A stretch of 64,000 nt of DNA from Ruminococcus sp. (GTDB lineage Bacteria; Bacillota; Clostridia; Oscillospirales; Ruminococcaceae): assembly GCA_018376535.1 (NCBI GenBank), contig JAHABC010000008.1, positions 21,243 to 85,242 on the forward strand. The letters are read 5' to 3'. Under the pieces are notes generated by a model. The model worked only from the letters and a program-made list of their open reading frames with translations. It had not been told where the DNA came from and did no database searches. Shown in pieces: positions 54,667 to 63,666 of this stretch (position 1 is its first letter; every line of letters starts with the position of its first letter). The position numbers and the translations under genes were made by a program.

Positions 54667-56886
54667 TTAACCTGATTGGTCTTTAACGACAAAGTTCAAC
54701 TCTATGATAGTACCCACTGGAACGTGTTCGCCATCATTATAAGATTGCGAATATACAGTAGCATCTTCACGCTCAGCAGATGCACCAGTAGCGACATAGT
54801 TCAATCCTAAACTAGATAGCAATTGGTTAGCTTGAGTTAAAGAACTTCCAACTAAGTTAGGAACTACTACAAACTCTTGTTCGGCATTAGTTTCAGTATA
54901 TAGGACAATCTTGCCACCCTTTGCGATAGTGTTTCCACTAGTAGGCACTTGATTAACTACCATATCGCCATTACCAACTACTTGATATTCTAAGCCTAAG
55001 CCTTCAAGAGTACTCTTAGCATTGAATAGAGTAGTACCCTCAACAGATGGTACAGTAGTATCTAAAGTTTGGAGTTCGTCGTCAGTATATTCTGGATAGT
55101 ATCCTAAATAAGGAAGTGCCTCCTCCAAGATGTTTCTAGCACATGGAACAGCAACTACACTTCCGTAGTAGTCACCAGTAGTAGGTTCATCAGCCATTAT
55201 TAGCATTATAATTTCAGGATTATCTGCTGGAGCAAAACATACATAAGATGCAACGTATCTCATATTAGAGTCGTCATACTCATCTAGTTTTTGAGATGTT
55301 CCCGATTTACCACCAATCTTATAACCCTTTATGTAAGCATTAGAACCACCATTGTTATCTACAACATACTCAAGAGAATCTCTCATTATAGCAGAAGTTT
55401 CCTCGGAAACTACTTGTCTTTTGATGGTTGGTTCAGTATTGCTTATAACGTTGCCATCAGCATCAAGAACTTTTTGAACCACATAAGGAGTCAATAAGTT
55501 ACCTCCATTGATAGTTGCAGCATAAGCAGTAATCATCTCAATAGGAGTTAGTTTGTTAGTTTGACCAAATGATGATGATGCAAGTTCTACTGGCCCTAAA
55601 TCGCTTTCCTTTGCGTATAGACTAGATACTTCAGATGGTAAATCTATACCAGTCTTTTCAGTTAGACCAAATCCCTCAAAGTAATGGAAAAATTTTTCTG
55701 CTCCTAGACGCTTACCAATCTCAATAAACGCAGGGTTACAAGAGTTAGTTAAGGCATCTTTAAAGGTTTGAGTTCCGTGACCAGTCACCTTATGACACTT
55801 AATAGGCTTTGGTGCTCCTGGGATAGTCACTGCACCAGAACAGAAGAAAGTATCATTATCCAAATCGATTAAATCTTCCTCAAAAGCTGCTGCACTAGTT
55901 ATTACTTTAAATACCGAACCTGGAATATAAGTTTCAGCTACGGCTTTATTTTTCCATTGTAACTCTCTAGCGTTAGCCTCAGCAGAAGTACGTTCTTCCT
56001 CATCAGATATCAAATCCAACTTAGATAGTGTTCTTTGGTCTATAATTTCCGATGGATTGTTCAAATCGAAACTTGGACAAGTAGCCATAGCCAATATAGC
56101 ACCAGTATTAACATTCATAATTATACCACAAGCACGATTATCTAGTTCATACTTATTGTACATTTCTTCAAGATTTTTTTCAAGATAGTATTGTAGAGTA
56201 GTATCTATAGTTAAAACTAAAGAGTTACCATCTTGAGCTTCATAGAGTTTTTCATTTCTATAAGGCATTTCTTGTTGTCTACCATCGGTAGCAGAAATAA
56301 CTTTTCCATCTACACCAGCTAACTCATCATCATAATAAGCCTCAATACCGTACCAGCCCTCGCCATCGTAGTTAGTAAAGCCTATTACAGATGCAGCCAA
56401 GTCATTTTGTGGATAGTAACGTTTAGTATCCTCCTCGGTGTTTACCGAACTGATTTTATTTTCCGATAGAAAATCATTAATCTTGTCAACTACGGGTTTT
56501 TCAACCTTAGTTTTCAACACTTGATATTTAGTGTCTACTTTATTCATTTTATCTATAATAGTTTTTTCGTCTAAGTCTAGAGTTTTAGCCAAGAAGTCTA
56601 TAGCAATATCTTTTTTATCCTTGTCATTTTTTTCAAAAGAGTTAGGGTCTATAAAGACCTTAAATACAGTAGCACTTTGAGCCAACACGCTACCATCGGA
56701 ACTATAAATAGAACCTCTATTAGCTGATATAGTTATGGAATTAAATTGGTTACTATTTGCTAACTCTTGATACTTTTCATTATCCACAACAGATATTTTA
56801 AATAGATTACATATCAAAGCTATAGCCAAAGCGAATATTAAAACCATAATCACAAGACTACTTCGCTTCATTGATAAAGTTGGCAC
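54667..56886 (-). CDS. Class B penicillin-binding protein with two PASTA domains
   Basis: A 739-aa D,D-transpeptidase. N-terminal membrane helix (about 11-28), dimerisation domain, transpeptidase domain with SVFK (serine near 323, after YIPG), SCN (near 380) and KSGT (near 526), then two PASTA domains (about 609-671 and 672-739). It cross-links septal peptidoglycan with FtsW. In division clusters of spore formers this place is held by FtsI/Pbp2B and the spore paralogue SpoVD, both with C-terminal PASTA domains; sequence alone does not choose. GTG start at 56886, 7 bp after AAAGGAG. Confidence 0.92.
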   Translation of the reverse strand: MPTLSMKRSSLVIMVLIFALAIALICNLFKISVVDNEKYQELANSNQFNSITISANRGSIYSSDGSVLAQSATVFKVFIDPNSFEKNDKDKKDIAIDFLAKTLDLDEKTIIDKMNKVDTKYQVLKTKVEKPVVDKINDFLSENKISSVNTEEDTKRYYPQNDLAASVIGFTNYDGEGWYGIEAYYDDELAGVDGKVISATDGRQQEMPYRNEKLYEAQDGNSLVLTIDTTLQYYLEKNLEEMYNKYELDNRACGIIMNVNTGAILAMATCPSFDLNNPSEIIDQRTLSKLDLISDEEERTSAEANARELQWKNKAVAETYIPGSVFKVITSAAAFEEDLIDLDNDTFFCSGAVTIPGAPKPIKCHKVTGHGTQTFKDALTNSCNPAFIEIGKRLGAEKFFHYFEGFGLTEKTGIDLPSEVSSLYAKESDLGPVELASSSFGQTNKLTPIEMITAYAATINGGNLLTPYVVQKVLDADGNVISNTEPTIKRQVVSEETSAIMRDSLEYVVDNNGGSNAYIKGYKIGGKSGTSQKLDEYDDSNMRYVASYVCFAPADNPEIIMLIMADEPTTGDYYGSVVAVPCARNILEEALPYLGYYPEYTDDELQTLDTTVPSVEGTTLFNAKSTLEGLGLEYQVVGNGDMVVNQVPTSGNTIAKGGKIVLYTETNAEQEFVVVPNLVGSSLTQANQLLSSLGLNYVATGASAEREDATVYSQSYNDGEHVPVGTIIELNFVVKDQSG

Positions 56887-56920
56887 TATATCTCTCCTTT
56901 CAAAAGGTTACAACACAATA

Positions 56921-56951
56921 GGCGGATAATACTAATACATATATATCCGCC
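56921..56951 (-). other. Hairpin in the ftsL-PBP gap
   Basis: GGCGGATA (56921-56928) pairs with TATCCGCC (56944-56951) over a 15-base loop. No T run follows on the minus strand. Confidence 0.6.
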
Positions 56952-56980
56952 TGATGTTTTAATTATAATATCTAAATGGA

Positions 56981-57475
56981 TTATCCAAATAAATATTCTA
57001 TTATACTGTTAAACTTTTCTTTTATAGATACAAATATGTTCTCCTTAGAGTCCACTACTTGAACTACATCTTCATTTTGAATTTGTATGTAAACAATTTG
57101 AGATTTATCCAACTTTTTAAGACCTAAAACATCTTCAGCATAGCTTTCGACGTTTCTAAGGGACATATTACCTTCAATTTCGCTTTGCATACGCACATTT
57201 TCGCTTTCCAAAATTTCAACAGCTGACTTCTCTTGCGATATTTGAGTGTACAAAGCACTAACTTGAACTTTTCCATAAATCATAACAAATAGCAATATTG
57301 TAACTACAAGACCACATACGGCTATACCTAAATTAGAATGTTTCTTTTTATTATAGTTATTATTAAACTTATTCTTATTAGATGTATTTTCATTACTATT
57401 TGAATTAATATTACTATTTAAGTTATAATATTCACGTTCTTCAAGAGCGAAAGCTGTATTATCATAAACCTTCAT
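56981..57475 (-). CDS. ftsL: FtsL-like division protein
   Basis: A 164-aa bitopic protein: an Asn/Ser-rich cytoplasmic part (18-45), a membrane helix (about 49-67, LGIAVCGLVVTILLFVMIYG) and an extracytoplasmic coiled coil (SQEKSAVEILESENVRMQSEIEG) ending in VESYAEDVLGLKKL, the hallmark of FtsL/DivIC-type proteins. Position right after rsmH is that of ftsL. Sequence conservation in this family is low. ATG at 57475 is preceded by AGGTGG; an in-frame upstream ATG overlaps the rsmH stop. Confidence 0.8.
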   Translation of the reverse strand: MKVYDNTAFALEEREYYNLNSNINSNSNENTSNKNKFNNNYNKKKHSNLGIAVCGLVVTILLFVMIYGKVQVSALYTQISQEKSAVEILESENVRMQSEIEGNMSLRNVESYAEDVLGLKKLDKSQIVYIQIQNEDVVQVVDSKENIFVSIKEKFNSIIEYLFG

Positions 57476-57485
57476 GTAGTACCAC

Positions 57486-58409
57486 CTAAATCCTTTCAAT
57501 CACACGAAGTTTAGCACTTCTACTTCTGTTATTCTGTTCAATTTCCAAATCAGTAGCTTCTATGGGCTTACGATTAACCAATCTAGCCCTAGGTTTTTTA
57601 CCACAAACACATTGAGGAAAATCTGGAGGGCAAGTACACCCTCTGCATAGATTTGCAAAACGTTGTTTAACCAACCTATCCTCAAGGGAATGGAACGTAA
57701 TAATAGCAAGTCTGCCACCTACTTTAAGGCTATCGAAGGCATCATCTAGCCCAATGGATAGATGTTCCAATTCGCCATTAACTTCCATTCTAATAGCTTG
57801 GAAAGTTTTCTTGCAAGGATTTTTCTCTCTACGGAACTTAGCAGGGATACTATCTTTAACAATATCAGCCAACTGCAAAGTAGTTTCAATAGGTTTAACT
57901 TCTCTTGATTTTACTATGTTAGAGGCTATCTTATGAGAAAACTTTTCCTCACCGAACTCAAACAGAATTTTAGATAACTGTTCATAAGAGTACTGGTTCA
58001 CGACGTCAAAGGCACTAGTGCCAGATTGACTCATTCGCATATCTAAAGGGGCATCATAATGGTAAGAGAAACCACGTTCAACGGTATCAAGTTGATGTGA
58101 GGAAACACCTAAATCCATTAAAATCCCATCTACGCAATCAATGTTAAGAGTTTCTAAAGCGTCCTTAATTTGTGAATAGTTACGTTGTAAAATAGTTGCA
58201 TTGTATGGCTTTAACCTTTCCGATGCAACTTGAATAGCATCGGGGTCTCTGTCAAGAGCAATCAACCTACCATTTTTGGAGAGTTGTTCAGCAATCTTGA
58301 TAGAATGACCAGCACCTCCTACTGTACAATCAACGTATATTCCGTTAGGATTTATGTTCAAACCCTGTAAAGTTTCATGTAACAGCACTGGCACATGATT
58401 AAATTCCAT
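57486..58409 (-). CDS. rsmH: 16S rRNA (cytosine(1402)-N4)-methyltransferase
   Basis: SAM-dependent methyltransferase (307 aa, formerly MraW). N-terminal FNHVPVLLHETLQGL, SAM loop CTVGGAGHS (28-36), DLGVSSHQLD, RGFSYHYDAPLDMRM and the C-terminal TFHSLEDRLVKQRF and NRSRSAKLRV. GAGAG precedes the ATG. It is the first gene of the division and wall cluster; mraZ, which usually leads this cluster, is not upstream. Confidence 0.96.
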   Translation of the reverse strand: MEFNHVPVLLHETLQGLNINPNGIYVDCTVGGAGHSIKIAEQLSKNGRLIALDRDPDAIQVASERLKPYNATILQRNYSQIKDALETLNIDCVDGILMDLGVSSHQLDTVERGFSYHYDAPLDMRMSQSGTSAFDVVNQYSYEQLSKILFEFGEEKFSHKIASNIVKSREVKPIETTLQLADIVKDSIPAKFRREKNPCKKTFQAIRMEVNGELEHLSIGLDDAFDSLKVGGRLAIITFHSLEDRLVKQRFANLCRGCTCPPDFPQCVCGKKPRARLVNRKPIEATDLEIEQNNRSRSAKLRVIERI

Positions 58410-58491
58410 AAAAAATCAACTCTCTCAAATAAAATAATAGCAATACACGGCAGATATAATAGACGACTCTCCCACTGTATGCTTATACTTT

Positions 58492-58520
58492 ATTATACTA
58501 CATTGATAAAAAAAAATCAA
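58492..58520 (-). promoter_or_regulatory. Candidate promoter of the division cluster
   Basis: TTGATT (58515-58520), a 17-bp spacer and TATAAT (58492-58497) on the minus strand. The -35 lies within the terminator of coaX. Confidence 0.6.
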
Positions 58521-58540
58521 GGCTATAACACCCTTGATTT
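58507..58540 (-). terminator. Terminator of coaX
   Basis: AAATCAAGG (58514-58522) pairs with CCTTGATTT (58532-58540). On the minus strand an unbroken T run follows. Confidence 0.85.
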
Positions 58541-58677
58541 CCAAAAAAGTAAAATTTTTTTCGTCAAATACCACAAAAATATGGTATCTATTTCCATTAT
58601 AATATGTTATTGTTATTTATTACCAACAAAAATTGTAGAACTCATTTATATAAAATAACCAAATAGAAATTGTTGTC

Positions 58678-59445
58678 TTATTTATTCATTTTGTAAATCA
58701 TATAAAGACCCTCACTGACCAGATTTTTATTACTGATAAAGTTTTCCATACAATGAGGAACTATCAAATCGGATAAGCCACCCGTAGCTATTAATATGGT
58801 ATCGTTGCCCAAAAACTTTCTGTATCTTTGAGCCATTCCGTCCATAAGACTAGCCATTCCGAATATTACTCCTGAATGCATTGCAGATATCGTATCTTTG
58901 CCGATTACCTCAGTGCAATTTTCTCTTAAATCTATGTGTGGCAACTGAGCCGTCACGTTAGACAAAGTTTTCAACGAACTATTTACCCCAGGAAAGATTG
59001 AACCTCCTAAAAAGTTCGCATCTTTGTCTATTGCCGATATGGTGGTAGCAGTACCCAAATCACATATTACGGCAGGGAGTGAGTATAGATTTTTCACCGC
59101 AACTGCATCGCAAATTCTGTCGCTACCCAAAGATTTTGGATTGCTTAAACATATATTTAGACCAGTCTTCAACTCTGAAGATACTATCATGACCGAACAC
59201 TTAAACACACGTTCGACAGCCCTTTTCAACGTAGATTTCAATTGTGGAACTACTGTAGAAATTATAGCACCCTCAAAATTTTTAGAAGTGCAATCATATA
59301 GTTTTAAAATATTCAAGAAATCCATAGCGTACTCATCTTCCATCTTATTAGAAACGGTAGAAATTCTTGAAGAAAATAACATAACATCGTCATTGTACAC
59401 CGATAACACTATGTTAGTATTACCAACATCTAAAGTTAGAACCAT
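58678..59445 (-). CDS. coaX: Type III pantothenate kinase
   Basis: Phosphorylates pantothenate, first step of coenzyme A synthesis; the type III enzyme needs a monovalent cation and is not inhibited by CoA. The 255-aa ASKHA-fold protein has the phosphate loop LTLDVGNTNIVLSV, GSDRICDAVA, CDLGTATTISAID and GGSIFPGVNSSLKTL. A type III-specific short length is kept. AAAGGAGG precedes the ATG. It lies between tuf and rsmH, with terminators on both sides. Confidence 0.94.
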   Translation of the reverse strand: MVLTLDVGNTNIVLSVYNDDVMLFSSRISTVSNKMEDEYAMDFLNILKLYDCTSKNFEGAIISTVVPQLKSTLKRAVERVFKCSVMIVSSELKTGLNICLSNPKSLGSDRICDAVAVKNLYSLPAVICDLGTATTISAIDKDANFLGGSIFPGVNSSLKTLSNVTAQLPHIDLRENCTEVIGKDTISAMHSGVIFGMASLMDGMAQRYRKFLGNDTILIATGGLSDLIVPHCMENFISNKNLVSEGLYMIYKMNK

Positions 59446-59463
59446 AAAAGCCTCCTTTATAGA

Positions 59464-59495
59464 TAAAAAGAACCGTCTAATAAGTAGACGGTTCT
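59464..59495 (-). terminator. Terminator of tuf
   Basis: AGAACCGTCTA (59469-59479) and TAGACGGTTCT (59485-59495) form a perfect 11-bp stem, followed on the minus strand by TTTTTATC. Confidence 0.92.
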
Positions 59496-59518
59496 ATATA
59501 AAATCAATAGATTATAAA

Positions 59519-60718
59519 CTATTCGTTAATCTTAGTAACAACGCCTGAACCTACTGTTCTACCACCTTCACGGATAGCGAAACGTAGACCTTCTTCAATA
59601 GCGATTGGAGTGATTAGTTCAACGTCCATAGTTACGTTATCACCAGGCATACACATTTCCTTATCAGCAGGTAGCTTGATAGTACCAGTAACGTCAGTAG
59701 TTCTGAAGTAGAATTGTGGTCTGTAGTTGTTAAAGAATGGAGTGTGACGACCGCCTTCTTCCTTCTTTAGAACGTATACTTGACCAGAGAACTTAGTGTG
59801 TGGGTGAATTGAACCTGGCTTACAGATAACTTGTCCTCTTTCGATATCACTTCTTTGGATACCACGAAGTAGAGCACCGATGTTATCACCAGCTTCAGCG
59901 TAGTCTAGAATCTTTCTAAACATTTCGATACCAGTAACTACAGTCTTACCCTTTTCTTCCTTAAGACCAACGATTTCAACTTCATCACCAGTTCTTAATT
60001 GACCTCTTTCAACTCTACCAGTAGCAACAGTACCACGACCAGTAATAGTGAATACGTCTTCTACAGGCATTAAGAATGGAAGGTCAGCCTTTCTGTCAGG
60101 AGTTGGAATATATTCATCAACTGCGTCCATAAGGTCTAAGATTGGCTTGTAAGCTGGGTCGCTTAGGTCATCTGGAGCTTCAAGAGCCTTTAAAGCAGAA
60201 CCTCTAATGATTGGAGTATCATCACCAGGGAATTCATACTTATCAAGAGTTTCACGAATATCCATTTCTACTAAGTCTAGAAGTTCTTCGTCATCAACTT
60301 GGTCAGCCTTGTTCATGAATACTACAATGTAAGGTACGCCTACTTGACGAGCTAGAAGAAGGTGTTCCTTAGTTTGAGCCATAGGGCCATCAGAAGATGC
60401 AACTACTAGGATAGCACCGTCCATTTGAGCAGCACCAGTAATCATATTCTTAACATAGTCAGCGTGTCCTGGGCAGTCAACGTGAGCATAGTGACGCTTC
60501 TTAGTTTCGTACTCAACGTGAGCAGTGTTAATAGTAATACCTCTTTCTCTTTCTTCTGGAGCAGAGTCGATGTTAGCATAATCCTTCTTTTCAGCTAGAC
60601 CTTGTAATGCAAGAGTCTTAGTAATAGCTGCAGTAAGAGTAGTCTTACCGTGGTCAACGTGACCAATAGTACCGATATTTACGTGTGGTTTAGTTCTTTC
60701 GAATTTAGCCTTTGCCAT
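59519..60718 (-). CDS. tuf: Elongation factor Tu
   Basis: GTPase that brings aminoacyl-tRNA to the ribosome. The 399-aa protein has GHVDHGKT (19-26), the switch region RGITINTAHVEYE, DCPGHADYVKNM and NKAD, with the beta-barrel domains 2 and 3 complete. Strong TAGGAGGAA before the ATG. It lies downstream of fusA but has its own consensus promoter and follows a terminator-like hairpin. Confidence 0.99.
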   Translation of the reverse strand: MAKAKFERTKPHVNIGTIGHVDHGKTTLTAAITKTLALQGLAEKKDYANIDSAPEERERGITINTAHVEYETKKRHYAHVDCPGHADYVKNMITGAAQMDGAILVVASSDGPMAQTKEHLLLARQVGVPYIVVFMNKADQVDDEELLDLVEMDIRETLDKYEFPGDDTPIIRGSALKALEAPDDLSDPAYKPILDLMDAVDEYIPTPDRKADLPFLMPVEDVFTITGRGTVATGRVERGQLRTGDEVEIVGLKEEKGKTVVTGIEMFRKILDYAEAGDNIGALLRGIQRSDIERGQVICKPGSIHPHTKFSGQVYVLKKEEGGRHTPFFNNYRPQFYFRTTDVTGTIKLPADKEMCMPGDNVTMDVELITPIAIEEGLRFAIREGGRTVGSGVVTKINE

Positions 60719-60777
60719 TGGAATTTCCTCCTATAATATCAAATTAATATAGCTTATCTGCAATATTGTATAAACAT

Positions 60778-60806
60778 ATTATAACAGATAAGATTAAGAA
60801 TTTCAA
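60778..60806 (-). promoter_or_regulatory. Promoter of tuf flanked by an inverted repeat
   Basis: TTGAAA (60801-60806), a 17-bp spacer and TATAAT (60778-60783) on the minus strand. CTTATCTG (60753-60760) and CAGATAAG (60785-60792), an 8-bp inverted repeat, bracket the -10 and start site. Confidence 0.82.
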
Positions 60807-60859
60807 CCCTTTTTAAAAAAAAATTTGAAAAACTTAAAAAAAACATATAATAATCATAA

Positions 60860-60880
60860 CTAAGGGCAAAGAACCCTTAG
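60860..60880 (-). terminator. Hairpin after fusA, partial terminator
   Basis: CTAAGGG (60860-60866) and CCCTTAG (60874-60880). T-rich tracts follow only some 20 bases downstream on the minus strand, so read-through to tuf is possible. Confidence 0.6.
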
Positions 60881-60912
60881 CATGATATTTTTTAACATAA
60901 AACTAATATATA

Positions 60913-62994
60913 TTAGCCTTTTTTCTTTCTGTCGTTAGTAATCTTTTCTGCGATGTTCTTAGGAACTTCTAAGTAGCTATGAGGTTCCATTACGAATTGA
61001 CCACGACCTTGAGTACTAGAACGTAAGTCGTTAGTATAACCGAACATTTCAGAAAGTGGAACAAGAGCATCAACTTGAACAGCACCAGTTCTATTTTCTT
61101 GACCTTGAATCTGTCCACGCTTAGCACTTAAACCACCGATAACAGTACCAGTGTACTCATCAGGAACGATAACTGCAACCTTCATGATAGGTTCCATTAG
61201 AACTGGGTCAGCCTTTTCCATAGCTTCCTTGAATGCCATAGAACCAGCAATTTGGAATGCCATTTCAGAAGAGTCAACTTCGTGGTAAGAACCATCATAT
61301 AGTTCTACGCAAACGTCAACTACTTGATATCCAGCAACTACACCAGACTTCATAGCACCTTGAATACCCTTATCAACGGCTGGAATGTATTCCTTAGGAA
61401 TAGCACCACCAACTACGCTGTTCTTAAATTCGTAACCCTTACCACTTTCGTTAGGAGTAACTCTAATCTTAACGTGACCGTATTGACCTTTACCACCAGA
61501 TTGTCTAGCGTACTTCTTGTCAACTTCAACGGATTTTCTAATAGTTTCCTTGTAAGAAACTTGTGGAGTACCAACGTTAGCTTCAACCTTAAATTCACGG
61601 AGAAGTCTATCAACAATGATATCTAGGTGTAACTCACCCATACCAGCGATGATAGTTTGACCAGTTTCTTCATCAGTCCAAGTCTTGAAAGTAGGGTCTT
61701 CTTCAGCAAGTTTAGCAAGAGCTAAGCCCATCTTTTCTTGACCAGCCTTAGTTCTAGGTTCGATAGCTAGTTGGATAACTGGTTCAGGGAACTCCATAGA
61801 CTCTAAGATAACTGGGTGTTTTTCATCACAAAGAGTATCACCAGTAGTAGTATTCTTAAGACCTACTGCTGCAGCGATATCACCTGCGTAAACAGTTTCG
61901 ATATCTTCTCTGTGGTTAGCGTGCATTTGTAGGATACGTCCAAGTCTTTCCTTGCTATCCTTAGTAGCGTTAAGAACAGTAGAACCTGCATTAACAATAC
62001 CAGAGTATACACGGAAGAAACATAGCTTACCTACGAATGGGTCAGTAGCAATCTTAAAAGCTAGAGCTGCAAAAGGTTCAGTATCGGAGGAGTGCTTTTC
62101 AACTTCCTCGCCAGTATCTGGATTTACACCCTTAATAGATGGAACATCTAAAGGAGATGGCATATAATCAACGATAGCATCTAGTAACTTTTGAACACCC
62201 TTATTTCTATAAGAAGTACCACAAGTTACAGGAACCATAGTGTTAGCAATAGTAGCCTTTCTAATAGCGACCTTTATTTCATCTATAGAAAGTTCTTCAC
62301 CAGCAAAGAACTTTTCCATTAAGTTATCATCAGTTTCAGCAACGTGTTCGATTAAAGCATCATGATACTCTTGAGCCTTGTCAACCATATCAGCTGGGAT
62401 ATCTTCAACACGGATATCTTTTCCAAGGTCATCATAGTAGATATATGCTTTCATTTCAACAAGGTCGATAATACCCTTAAAAGTATCTTCAGAACCTATA
62501 GGAAGTTGAATAGGAACAGCGTTACATTTTAGTCTTTCGTGCATCATATCTACAACACGGTAGAAGTTAGCACCCATGATGTCCATTTTATTAACGTATG
62601 CCATTCTAGGAACGCCATACTCATCAGCCTGTCTCCAAACTGTTTCAGATTGTGGTTCAACGCCACCCTTAGCACAGAATACAGTAACAGAACCATCAAG
62701 TACTCTTAAAGAACGTTGTACTTCAACAGTAAAGTCAACGTGACCAGGTGTGTCGATGATATTAATTCTATGGTTAGCCCAAAATGCAGTAGTGGCAGCA
62801 GAAGTAATTGTAATACCTCTTTCTTGTTCTTGTGCCATCCAGTCCATAGTAGCACTACCGTCATGAGTTTCACCTATCTTGTGGTTTACACCAGTATAGA
62901 ATAAAATTCTTTCAGTAGTAGTAGTCTTACCTGCATCGATATGAGCCATTATACCGATATTTCTTGTATTTTCAAGAGAACACTTTCTTGGCAT
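60913..62994 (-). CDS. fusA: Elongation factor G
   Basis: Translocation GTPase of translation. The 693-aa protein has AHIDAGKTT (17-25), RGITITSAATTAFW, DTPGHVDFTVEVQRSLRVLD and NKMD, followed by domains II-V complete to the C-terminal LEVPKNIAEKI. It lies 35 bp after rpsG with GGAGA before the ATG and is co-transcribed with it. Confidence 0.99.
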   Translation of the reverse strand: MPRKCSLENTRNIGIMAHIDAGKTTTTERILFYTGVNHKIGETHDGSATMDWMAQEQERGITITSAATTAFWANHRINIIDTPGHVDFTVEVQRSLRVLDGSVTVFCAKGGVEPQSETVWRQADEYGVPRMAYVNKMDIMGANFYRVVDMMHERLKCNAVPIQLPIGSEDTFKGIIDLVEMKAYIYYDDLGKDIRVEDIPADMVDKAQEYHDALIEHVAETDDNLMEKFFAGEELSIDEIKVAIRKATIANTMVPVTCGTSYRNKGVQKLLDAIVDYMPSPLDVPSIKGVNPDTGEEVEKHSSDTEPFAALAFKIATDPFVGKLCFFRVYSGIVNAGSTVLNATKDSKERLGRILQMHANHREDIETVYAGDIAAAVGLKNTTTGDTLCDEKHPVILESMEFPEPVIQLAIEPRTKAGQEKMGLALAKLAEEDPTFKTWTDEETGQTIIAGMGELHLDIIVDRLLREFKVEANVGTPQVSYKETIRKSVEVDKKYARQSGGKGQYGHVKIRVTPNESGKGYEFKNSVVGGAIPKEYIPAVDKGIQGAMKSGVVAGYQVVDVCVELYDGSYHEVDSSEMAFQIAGSMAFKEAMEKADPVLMEPIMKVAVIVPDEYTGTVIGGLSAKRGQIQGQENRTGAVQVDALVPLSEMFGYTNDLRSSTQGRGQFVMEPHSYLEVPKNIAEKITNDRKKKG

Positions 62995-63029
62995 AAATAT
63001 AATCTCCTTATCCTAATAAAATCAGTGGA

Positions 63030-63500
63030 CTACCATCTGTAGTGAGCAAAAGCCTTGTTAGCTTCAGCCATCTTGTGAGTATCTTCACACTTCTTGTAAG
63101 CACCACCAGTTTTGTTAAGAGCGTCTAAAATTTCACCAGCAAGTCTTTCTTGCATACTCTTTTCGTTTCTAGCTCTGGAATACTTAGTAATCCATCTTAG
63201 ACCAAGAGTTTGTCTTCTTTCTGGACGAACTTCCATAGGAACTTGGTAAGTTGCACCACCCATTCTACGAGCCTTAACTTCTAGAACTGGCATAATATTT
63301 TCCATAGCCTCTTCAAAGACTTCTAGTGCTTCTCTACCTGTCTTTTCAGCAACGATTTCAAATGCACCATAAACAATCTTCTGCGCAACACCCTTTTTAC
63401 CGTCTAACATAACGTTATTTATTAATCTAGTAACTAACTTAGAATTGTAAACTGGGTCTTGGAGAACATCACGCTTAGCGATATTACCTCTTCTTGGCAT
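63030..63500 (-). CDS. rpsG: Ribosomal protein S7
   Basis: Small-subunit protein (156 aa) that nucleates assembly of the 16S rRNA 3' domain. It starts MPRRGNIAKRDVLQDPVYNS and holds VLEVKARRMGGATYQVPMEVRPERRQTLG-type conserved stretches and the C-terminal ANKAFAHYRW. Strong GAAGGAGGG before the ATG. Normally second in rpsL-rpsG-fusA-tuf; rpsL is not upstream here, so rpsG leads the str genes, behind a structured leader. Confidence 0.98.
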   Translation of the reverse strand: MPRRGNIAKRDVLQDPVYNSKLVTRLINNVMLDGKKGVAQKIVYGAFEIVAEKTGREALEVFEEAMENIMPVLEVKARRMGGATYQVPMEVRPERRQTLGLRWITKYSRARNEKSMQERLAGEILDALNKTGGAYKKCEDTHKMAEANKAFAHYRW

Positions 63501-63550
63501 TTTCGCTTCCCTCCTTCATTAGTAATGATATGAATTCATAGGTACTCGCC

Positions 63551-63647
63551 CGTTCGGAGTGCGTTACATTCCGAACGCACGTTAAAGACCAAAGTAGAGG
63601 ATTTTAAATCTATATAAAATCTTCCACTTAGCATCTTTGTGGAGATG
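63551..63647 (-). promoter_or_regulatory. Structured leader upstream of rpsG
   Basis: Three hairpins on the minus strand in transcript order. CATCT/AGATG (63632-63647). A 15-bp stem with one mismatch (63592-63629). Then CGTTCGGA/TCCGAACG (63551-63558 with 63570-63577). The last can refold as GTGCGTT/AACGCAC (63559-63565 with 63574-63580), and the two forms exclude each other. Such alternative structures suggest ribosomal-protein feedback or attenuation. I see no convincing promoter between this leader and the VanZ-like gene. Confidence 0.5.
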
Positions 63648-63666
63648 TATCCTATTTTCAAAAAAT

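Noticed and set aside
12363..63000. Dozens of shorter frames opposite or overlapping the conserved genes
   Set aside because: They overlap strongly conserved proteins such as ThiG, FtsZ, EF-G and RsmH and have no ribosome sites or domain signatures.
63501..63666. rRNA or tRNA gene upstream of rpsG
   Set aside because: The GC-rich hairpins do not fold as a cloverleaf and lack T-loop bases.
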